The notes below the pieces were generated by a model. The model saw only the letters and a list, made by a program, of their open reading frames with translations. It did not search any database and was not told the DNA's origin. A stretch of 8,191 bases of DNA, taken from positions 1 to 8,191 of the forward strand of contig JAKMGR010000392.1 of assembly GCA_022424805.1 (NCBI GenBank), written 5' to 3'. Each line of letters opens with the position of its first letter. The stretch's first letter is position 1. The position numbers were made by a program, and so were the translations under genes. Source of the stretch: Verrucomicrobiales bacterium. Its GTDB lineage: Bacteria; Verrucomicrobiota; Verrucomicrobiia; Verrucomicrobiales; DEV007. This document shows, one piece after another, positions 1 through 5,381 of the stretch.

Positions 1-239
1 CCTTCCCCCACTGCGTAGATCCGATCTCCCTTTTGATTGATTTCCAGAAAGGAAGGATTGTTGCATTCTGCCGCGAGGACTGCCTCGGACAGTTTTCCGG
101 TTTTGGTATCAAGTGTCGCTCGGTAGATTCCTTCTGACTCGCCTCTGGTATACGTTCCGATGTAGACGGAAAGTTCTTTGCCGTGGGCGATCGTAGAGAG
201 AGTAACAAAGAGAATGAGGGTGACGCATTTCGATATCAT
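1..239 (-). CDS. Secreted lactonase-fold (7-bladed beta-propeller) protein, N-terminal part
   Basis: This is the 5' end of a minus-strand gene; the rest lies beyond the left edge. Read from the ATG at 239-237 it gives 79 codons. Residues 1-20 are a short signal peptide (MISKCVTLILFVTLSTIAHG), followed by VYIGTYTRGESEGIYR, then LDTKTGKLSE and NPSFLEI...IYAVGE. The order VYIGTYT, SEGIY, TGKLS, NPSFL, YAVGE is the classic first blade of the Lactonase family (PF10282), which includes 6-phosphogluconolactonase-type proteins. The export signal argues against a cytosolic pentose-phosphate role, and secreted members in PVC bacteria usually have no proven substrate. The catalytic region is outside the window, so lactonase activity is inferred from the family only. 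The gene is divergent from the NHL gene across a 138-base gap. No Shine-Dalgarno sequence is visible before the ATG. Family call is strong, substrate unknown. Confidence 0.85.
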   Translation of the reverse strand, partial: MISKCVTLILFVTLSTIAHGKELSVYIGTYTRGESEGIYRATLDTKTGKLSEAVLAAECNNPSFLEINQKGDRIYAVGE

Positions 240-377
240 TATGATGCAAACTTAGAGTCGATCTCACCCAAGCCAACCCAATCGAGGTGACGCAAACGAG
301 TTGGCAGCCTGTTACTCTCGCACATCGGCCTTCAAATTTTCTTGCCGGCAATGGGTAGCATTCCCTACTTTTCGTTC

Positions 378-1391
378 ATGCAATTTCGATATCGCTTGTT
401 ACTCCTCGTCCTGACCTGCCTCTTGCCTCTTGCGGCGCACTCGGAAACCGAACCAGTCCGAATGGGTGGTGGCTTGATGACTTTCGAAACGGTCCCCGGT
501 TGGGGATTAGGTGAGGATGGGAAATCGGTTCTCGGTGCCACGCATGGTGGTGTGGTTATCGACAAAGCCGGGAATGTCTATGTCAGCGCCAGCAAGGGCG
601 TCGTTGTTTTTTCACCGGACGGCAAAGTTCTTCGTGAATTTGTGCATGACGATCATTCCAATTTGCATGACATCGAAATTCGCGAGGAGGAAGGTGTTGA
701 GTACATCTACGGTGCCCGGAACAAGAATCGCGAGGGAATCAAATTTCGTGCGGACAATGGAGAGATCGTCTTGCGCCTTCCGTTTCCAAAAGCATCCGGA
801 CGCAACCCATTGGATAAATTCAGCCCCACGGCGATCACAGTGGCTCCCAACGGAGACATCTTTCTGGCCGATGGATACGCGAGCAATGTCATTTTTCGTT
901 TCGACAAAACCGGAAAGTATCTGAGCCATTTTGGGGAGAAGGGAAATGAACTGAAGCAGTTCAACACCGCGCATGGCATGACTCTCGATGAACGTTATAA
1001 TCCGCCGCGTCTTCTGATTTGTGATCGCAATCACAAGCCGAAGGGGCGCCTTTTGCACTACAGCCTCGAGGGCGAGTTTATTGAGGTTGTCGTCACAGGG
1101 TTGGGAATGCCGACTTCCGTTTCGATTCAGGGTGACTACGTCTCTGTTCCCGATCTCCACGGTCGTGTTGTGATTCTCGACAAGGGCAATACGATCATGG
1201 CGGTTCTTGGGCACAACCCGAATCCAAAAACTCGCGGCGCTCACGGCGTGAAGCAGGAAGACTGGATCGAAGGTGTCTTCAGCGGGACGCACGGATCCTA
1301 CTGGGATAAAAACGGTGACCTTTTCGTGCAGGATTGGAACGTCGACGGTCGGATCATCAAGCTGGCGCGAGTAAAGGTTCCGGGTTTGTAG
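378..1391 (+). CDS. Secreted NHL-repeat six-bladed beta-propeller protein
   Basis: The preferred start is the ATG at 378, giving 337 residues. It places a clean signal peptide at the front (MQFRYRLLLLVLTCLLPLAA, cleavage near residues 20-23). TTG 342 and ATG 351 are in frame but would put a polar tail before the signal. Propeller blades follow: HGGVVIDKAGNVYVSA (about 56-71) then VVVFSPDGKVLREF; TAITVAPNGDIFLADGYASN (151-170) then RFDKTGKYLSHFG; AHGMTLDERYNPPRLLICDR (198-217) then LHYSLEGEF; THGSYWDKNGDLFVQDWNVD (304-323) then RIIKL. The alternation 'xxxG-(N/D)-hydrophobic strand' plus 'D-G-K' hairpin is typical of NHL repeats (PF01436). Histidines open several blades (H56, H199, H305), as in peptidyl-alpha-hydroxyglycine alpha-amidating lyase-like propellers, but a metal site and lyase activity are only inference. 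Likely periplasmic or surface exposed. No Shine-Dalgarno sequence precedes the start. Confidence 0.85.
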   Translation: MQFRYRLLLLVLTCLLPLAAHSETEPVRMGGGLMTFETVPGWGLGEDGKSVLGATHGGVVIDKAGNVYVSASKGVVVFSPDGKVLREFVHDDHSNLHDIEIREEEGVEYIYGARNKNREGIKFRADNGEIVLRLPFPKASGRNPLDKFSPTAITVAPNGDIFLADGYASNVIFRFDKTGKYLSHFGEKGNELKQFNTAHGMTLDERYNPPRLLICDRNHKPKGRLLHYSLEGEFIEVVVTGLGMPTSVSIQGDYVSVPDLHGRVVILDKGNTIMAVLGHNPNPKTRGAHGVKQEDWIEGVFSGTHGSYWDKNGDLFVQDWNVDGRIIKLARVKVPGL

Positions 1392-1490
1392 TCTACTGCT
1401 TCTGCACTATCCCCCGGGCAAACCGGGTTGCGGTTTCTGGATCGAATTCCTGCGAAAGCTTGAGCTCCTGCTGGAGCGGCTCCTGAATGC

Positions 1491-1509
1491 GGCAGGCGAG
1501 GCGCCTGCC
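1491..1509. repeat. Perfect short hairpin, REP-like intergenic repeat
   Basis: The sequence GGCAGGCGAGGCGCCTGCC forms a perfect 8-bp stem (GGCAGGCG / CGCCTGCC) around an AGG loop. It lies about 100 bases after the NHL gene and 41 bases before a second hairpin. It is not followed at once by a T-run, so it is a poor intrinsic terminator. Its compact GC-rich form suggests a dispersed intergenic element. Only one copy is present in the window, so the repeat status is inference. Confidence 0.5.
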
Positions 1510-1899
1510 TTGCAGGGTAGTTTTTCCGTCAGGAGAACGGGAGCCGGGAGGTCGAGCGGTCTCGACCGCCGACAGCCGGTTGATGATCGCGTTCCTCTCT
1601 ACCATTCGCCAGAGTCCCCGGGCGGGGTCAATGGTTATCAGTCCAATCTCATCAGTGGTGAGAACTATTCACTTTCTCAGGAACACGACAAGAGACAGGC
1701 CGTCGCGCTCGTCCTCGCCGTGCAACGCGTCCCCGAAAGTAATCATGCTTCCTCGTGGACTCTTATAGCTCCGGCCCAATGGAAAAACGAAATCCTTTCC
1801 TTTATCCCGAGTGAGATCAGGAATCACCTCCTCGATTCGACGGAGGTTGACTGGACCAAGTTTCCCCGCGCCAAAATTGAGTCCCGATTACTGGAATAG
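1510..1899 (+). pseudogene. Probable remnant of a Host_attach/baeRF-like protein (C-terminal part)
   Basis: The frame is open from 1375 to the TAG at 1897-1899 but has no ATG or GTG; the only common start codon after the hairpin is TTG 1510. The first 30 or so residues come from the hairpin-bearing DNA and look like chance coding. From about 1603 onward the protein looks real: SQEHDKRQAVALVLAVQRV, then WTLIAPAQWKNEILSFIP, SEIRNHLLDSTEVDWTKFP and KIESRL. This matches the C-terminal layout of the Host_attach family (related to the archaeo-eukaryotic release factor domain): a helix, a hydrophobic 'LIAP' strand, a 'IP.EIR..L' helix, then 'E.D.TK.P..EI..RL'. That region is about the last 95 residues of a family usually near 140, so the N-terminal strand and glycine-rich loop are missing. 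The family match is from memory of the pattern and is moderate to weak. It could also be an intact short gene of unknown type. Confidence 0.4.
1550..1567. repeat. Second perfect hairpin, REP-like intergenic repeat
   Basis: GGTCGAG-CGGT-CTCGACC is a perfect 7-bp stem with a 4-base loop. It sits just downstream of the 1491-1509 hairpin, and the two may be parts of one composite element of about 75 bases. Both strands stay open across the pair, which creates misleading reading frames here. No T-tract follows. A genome-wide count would decide whether this is a repeat family. Confidence 0.5.
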
Positions 1900-1910
1900 A
1901 AAGCGCTTTC
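1899..1910. promoter_or_regulatory. LacI/GalR-type operator-like palindrome
   Basis: GAAAGCGCTTTC is a perfect 12-bp palindrome with the central CG typical of LacI-family operators; the CcpA cre consensus TGWAANCGNTNWCA differs here only at its two outermost bases. It begins at the last base of the preceding stop codon and lies 85 bases upstream of the esterase ATG, a reasonable place for an operator. No convincing -35/-10 pair could be assigned around it. The regulator is not in the window, so the link to carbohydrate-responsive control is inference. Confidence 0.45.
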
Positions 1911-1995
1911 GAGTGGCGGGTTGCTCCTGATCTTACGACCTGGATCGAGCCAGAAAAGTGGTGGCCAAGTGCCATTCCTGCCGCAAAATGGCACC

Positions 1996-3516
1996 ATGCG
2001 CACTCTCCGGTTTTTCTTCCTGATTTCCTTTTCTCTGCTGCTGGCGGTCACCCACGCTAAGGGTGCAGAATTTTCTCTGGCGTCTCCGTTTACGGACCAC
2101 ATGGTGCCGCAGAGGGGCCTGTCTGTCCCGGTGTGGGGAACGGCAGAGGTAGGGGCAAAAGTGACCGTGAATTTTGCCGGCCAGAAAAAGAGCGCTGTCG
2201 CAAATGACGCGGGAAAATGGAAACTCGTGCTGGACTCGCTGGAGGGTTCGGCGAAAGGGACAGACTTTTCCGCGAAAACGGATCAGGGGGGAGATATCCA
2301 ACTCTCTGATGTCGTCGTCGGCGAAGTGTGGATTTGCTCTGGACAGTCCAATATGCAAATGGGGCGGGGTGGCATCGACGAACTAAAAAATCTGTCGGAG
2401 AAAAACCTGAGGACTTTCGAAGTGAAGCGCACCGTTGCTTTCACAGAACAGGAGCGAGCCGAGGGCAAGTGGGCCGTTGCGGGACCGGGTAGCGCTGTGG
2501 CGTTCGGGTTTGCGCATTTCCTGGCGAAAGAAACGGATGTACCGGTGGGAATCATTCTGGCGGCCTGGGGAAGTTCGTCGATTGAGGCCTGGATGCCTCG
2601 CGATATGACCGAGCAGTTTCCCCATTTCAAGACAATCATGGAGGAATGGGACGCCAACACCGAGGCGCAGGAACAGATCAAGGCGGCGCTCGCGAAAGGA
2701 AAGTGGAGTGGGCCAGAAGACGTCTTCATGCGTCGCCAACCCTGCATTCTCTACAACGCAATGATCGCTCCGCTCGCGCCATACTCATGCCGTGGTCTGG
2801 TCTGGTATCAGGGTGAGCGAAACACCCGCTACATCAGCGGAATGCCCGATGAGCCCTGGTATCATCGGGTTGCCGGAATTCGCGAATATGATGAGGTCCT
2901 CAAAGGGTGGATGCAACGCTACCGCCAGGAGTGGGGCCGCGATGACTTTCATTTTCTCATGGTGATGCTTCCCGGATACGGAAGTCTGCTCAAGACTGGC
3001 CCGACGATGCAGCCGAATCATCCTTCCTCCCATTCCTGGGCCTGGATGCGGGAATCGCAGATGGCTGCGCTCGACCTACCCCACACCGGTGTCGCGAATA
3101 CAATTGATCTGGGTGATGTGAAAAACATTCACCCGAAGGACAAGGCTCCAATCGGACAGCGACTCGCACTGATTGCGGCTCGCGATACACTCGGACTCGA
3201 TGTGGAGGCGAGCGGTCCCGTCTTTGTAAATGTTGCGGCCAAGGGCGATCGTATTGTTGTTCAGTTTGATCACGCCAAGGGATTGAAAACCACAGATGGC
3301 AAAGCGCCGAGAGAATTCTGGATTGCTGACCAGGCCGCCAAAGAGTGGAAGCCGGCCGTGGCAAAGATCGCAGGTCAAACGGTTGAGCTTCATTCGCCCG
3401 AGGTCGCCAAGCCTGCGGTAGTGCGCTACGCCTTCACCGGCAAGCCGGATGTGAATCTCGTCAACGAAGCCGATCTGCCAGCCTATCCGTTTCGGACAGA
3501 CCAGGGTGATCCGTGA
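1996..3516 (+). CDS. Secreted sialate O-acetylesterase-like SGNH hydrolase (SASA family)
   Basis: Predicted to remove O-acetyl groups from sugars outside the cytoplasm. ATG 1996 is chosen because a signal peptide starts there (MRTLRFFFLISFSLLLAVTH, cleavage near AKGA|E); the frame is open to TTG 1921 but that adds a non-signal extension. The mature 506-residue protein begins with an Ig-like domain (about 25-110: FTDHMVPQRGLSVPVWGTA, then GKWKLVL). The hydrolase follows: block I is VWICSGQSNMQMG with nucleophile Ser118; LAAWGSSSIEAWMP (188-201) is the next conserved loop; LVWYQGERN (268-276) is the block III equivalent; DLGDVKNIHPKDKAPIGQRL (371-390) carries the catalytic His379. A C-terminal beta domain covers about 395-505. 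This order is that of SASA proteins (PF03629). The true substrate could be acetylated plant, algal or other glycans; sialate itself is not shown. An operator-like palindrome lies upstream. Confidence 0.9.
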   Translation: MRTLRFFFLISFSLLLAVTHAKGAEFSLASPFTDHMVPQRGLSVPVWGTAEVGAKVTVNFAGQKKSAVANDAGKWKLVLDSLEGSAKGTDFSAKTDQGGDIQLSDVVVGEVWICSGQSNMQMGRGGIDELKNLSEKNLRTFEVKRTVAFTEQERAEGKWAVAGPGSAVAFGFAHFLAKETDVPVGIILAAWGSSSIEAWMPRDMTEQFPHFKTIMEEWDANTEAQEQIKAALAKGKWSGPEDVFMRRQPCILYNAMIAPLAPYSCRGLVWYQGERNTRYISGMPDEPWYHRVAGIREYDEVLKGWMQRYRQEWGRDDFHFLMVMLPGYGSLLKTGPTMQPNHPSSHSWAWMRESQMAALDLPHTGVANTIDLGDVKNIHPKDKAPIGQRLALIAARDTLGLDVEASGPVFVNVAAKGDRIVVQFDHAKGLKTTDGKAPREFWIADQAAKEWKPAVAKIAGQTVELHSPEVAKPAVVRYAFTGKPDVNLVNEADLPAYPFRTDQGDP

Positions 3517-3622
3517 GCTACGATTGGATGATCTCCGGGCTCGCCATTTCATCAGGCGGGCTTTCCCTCCTTGAACAATTTTGCACGAAGTGAAACCATC
3601 GGCCGTATCGCTTGTTTACTCC

Positions 3623-4894
3623 ATGATGAAACCAACTTTTATTCTCGTTGCCGCCACTCTTGCGCTGATTGTCAGCCCTCTTTTTCTATCTGCAGATGAT
3701 TCCCTGCAATGGGCGCACTGGCGGGGGCATCAGGGAAATGCGGTTTCGCTCACGGCGACACCGCCGACTCAGTGGAGCGAAAGCCAAAATGTGAAATGGA
3801 AGGTGGAAATCCCCGGACGAGGTTCCGGTTCACCCGTGATCTGGGAGAATCGAGTTTTCGTTGTTTCAGCTGTTCCAGTAGAAGGAAGCGGGAGAGGAGA
3901 ATTGAGCTTTCGGTTGTTTTGTTTTGACCGCGAGTCTGGTGATTTAATCTGGGATCGCACTGCTGCCCAAGCCAAGCCTCATGAAGGCACTCATAAGACA
4001 AATGGCTTTGCTTCTGCTTCTCCCTGCACGGATGGGGAGAGGGTCTATGCTCACTTTGGTTCTCGAGGGTTGTTCTGTTATGATTTTGAAGGGAAAGTGC
4101 TCTGGGAAAAAACGGACTTTCCACCGATGACAACTCGGGCCGGATTCGGGGAGGGGAGTTCTCCGACTCTCGCTGGTAACAAAATTCTCGTTCCCTGGGA
4201 TCATGAGGGAGACTCTGTGCTCTACGCGCTCGATAAGCTGAGCGGGGAAGTGATCTGGAAGACAGATCGGGACGAGCCGACTTGCTGGGCGACACCTCTG
4301 GTGATCGAGAGCAACGGGAAATCTCAAGTCGTTATGAACGGTCAGAATTATGCCCGGGCTTACGATCTCGAAACGGGTGAGGAACTGTGGCGATGCGGTG
4401 GGCAAACCGATCGCCCGGTGGCTTCGGCAGTGACTTCTGGCGGACTGGTGTTCGTGGGAAGCGGTTTTCGCGGCTCGTTTCTGGGCGCCTTTCGTCCTGA
4501 TGGAAAAGGCGACATCGGAGGGACCGAGTCTGTGGTCTGGACAACAGTAGATGACACACCCGATATCGCCTCCCCGATGATGTCTGATGGACGTCTTTAT
4601 TTTCACAAGGGAAAGACCGGAATCCTCACCTGCATCGAAGCGAAATCCGGAAAGGTGCTCTTTGGTCCGGAACGCCTTCCGGGTGTTTCCTCCACCTACG
4701 CTTCACCGCTCGCCGCAGGAGGTCATGTTTACCTGACGGGTCGCAGCGGAAACATCACTGTGATCAAGGACGCTCCCAGCCTGGAGGTCGTATCGACCAA
4801 TTCTCTGGGCGAAGGCGTCGACGCGACTCCTGCGCCGGTGGGCGCGGAGCTCTTCATTCGAGGGGAACGCCACCTCTTCTGCCTTTCGGAGTGA
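3623..4894 (+). CDS. Secreted PQQ-like beta-propeller repeat protein
   Basis: ATG 3623 (or the adjacent ATG 3626) is chosen because the signal peptide starts there (MMKPTFILVAATLALIVSPL, then FLSADDS); the frame is open to TTG 3581. The 423-residue product has the usual entry of PVC secreted PQQ-like proteins, WAHWRGHQGNA...QWSESQNVKWKVEIPG (30-65), then SPVIWENRVFV. Blade repeats end in the tryptophan-docking pattern: ESGDLIWDR (about 104), FEGKVLWEK (about 155), LSGEVIWKT (about 206), ETGEELWRC (about 250), KSGKVLFGP (about 341). It resembles the PQQ_2 domain (PF13360), also seen in BamB. None of the dehydrogenase active-site features is evident, so it is probably a binding or scaffold propeller, not an enzyme; BamB itself is a lipoprotein, and no lipobox is seen here. 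It follows the esterase by 106 bases on the same strand and may be co-transcribed. No Shine-Dalgarno sequence is seen. Confidence 0.88.
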   Translation: MMKPTFILVAATLALIVSPLFLSADDSLQWAHWRGHQGNAVSLTATPPTQWSESQNVKWKVEIPGRGSGSPVIWENRVFVVSAVPVEGSGRGELSFRLFCFDRESGDLIWDRTAAQAKPHEGTHKTNGFASASPCTDGERVYAHFGSRGLFCYDFEGKVLWEKTDFPPMTTRAGFGEGSSPTLAGNKILVPWDHEGDSVLYALDKLSGEVIWKTDRDEPTCWATPLVIESNGKSQVVMNGQNYARAYDLETGEELWRCGGQTDRPVASAVTSGGLVFVGSGFRGSFLGAFRPDGKGDIGGTESVVWTTVDDTPDIASPMMSDGRLYFHKGKTGILTCIEAKSGKVLFGPERLPGVSSTYASPLAAGGHVYLTGRSGNITVIKDAPSLEVVSTNSLGEGVDATPAPVGAELFIRGERHLFCLSE

Positions 4895-4914
4895 TTTGCA
4901 GAATTGGGAAGAGG
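4873..4914. terminator. Possible bidirectional stem-loop between convergent gene ends
   Basis: CCTCTTCTGC (4873-4882) can pair with GCAGAA (4898-4903) and, past a bulge, GAGG (4911-4914). It spans the stop of the PQQ gene and the 27-base gap to the stop of the DUF1501 remnant, the right place for a shared terminator. The stem is imperfect, overlaps the coding end and lacks a T-tract, so it may be chance. Confidence 0.2.
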
Positions 4915-4921
4915 ACAAAGC

Positions 4922-5275
4922 CTACGTCAGGATCGGCGTGATCACCTTGCCACCCACATCGGTGAGGCGGAAACGCCTGCCGTTGTATTCGTAGGTCAGT
5001 TTCTCGTGATTGAATCCTAACTGATGCAGAATAGTGGCGTGAATATCGTTCACATGCGCGTTGTCTCTCGCGGCATGGTGACCAATCTCGTCTGATTCTC
5101 CGTAGCTGACGCCGCCTTTGATTCCGCCTCCCGCCATCCAAGTGGTGAAACAGTGCGGATTGTGATCTCGCCCCGGCTTCTTTGACTTCTGGGTGAGAGG
5201 AAGGCGTCCGAATTCTCCACCCCAGATCACGAGCGTGTCCTTGAGAAGGCCGCGTTGCTCCAAGCACTTGTGTGT
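4922..5275 (-). pseudogene. DUF1501 protein, C-terminal remnant (5' three quarters missing)
   Basis: Read on the minus strand, the protein from about 5269 to the stop at 4922 is a textbook C-terminus of DUF1501 (PF07394), the secreted sulfatase/alkaline-phosphatase-like family of PVC bacteria: [20 protein letters not shown], then [54 protein letters not shown], and [17 protein letters not shown]. About 115 codons remain, while family members are usually 430-490 residues. The frame stays open to an ATG at 5383, but residues before the match ([20 protein letters not shown] and on) do not look like the family and lie antisense to the front of the next gene. The twin-arginine signal and N-terminal metal site are absent. 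No frameshift or stop is seen inside the remnant, so the loss is either recent or the fragment is still selected. Functional expression is unlikely. Confidence 0.8.
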
Positions 5276-5381
5276 GCCATGGTTCAGTGTGATCTCTTCT
5301 CTCGAGAAAGCGCCCATTTCCATACTCGAAAACGCCACAATTTTTCTTTCGCAGATCGCCGTCGTGGCCTTGGCTGCTGCC

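Noticed and set aside
612..1292. A 226-codon minus-strand open frame
   Set aside because: It is a shadow of the NHL propeller gene, with no domain pattern or signal peptide.
1413..1427. Possible terminator CCCGG-GCAAA-CCGGG after the NHL gene
   Set aside because: The stem is only 5 bp and no T-tract follows; too weak to call.
1393..1605. A 70-codon minus-strand frame after the NHL gene
   Set aside because: It is built largely from the two hairpin elements and ends against the NHL stop. The tail looks faintly protein-like but nothing supports it as a gene.
5306..5320. Second operator-like site GAAAGCGCCCATTTC before the PHP gene
   Set aside because: It shares only the left half with the palindrome at 1899-1910; the right half is not symmetric.
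5193..5381. A longer N-terminus for the PHP protein
   Set aside because: The frame is open upstream, but those codons are antisense to the DUF1501 remnant and would bury the signal peptide inside the protein.
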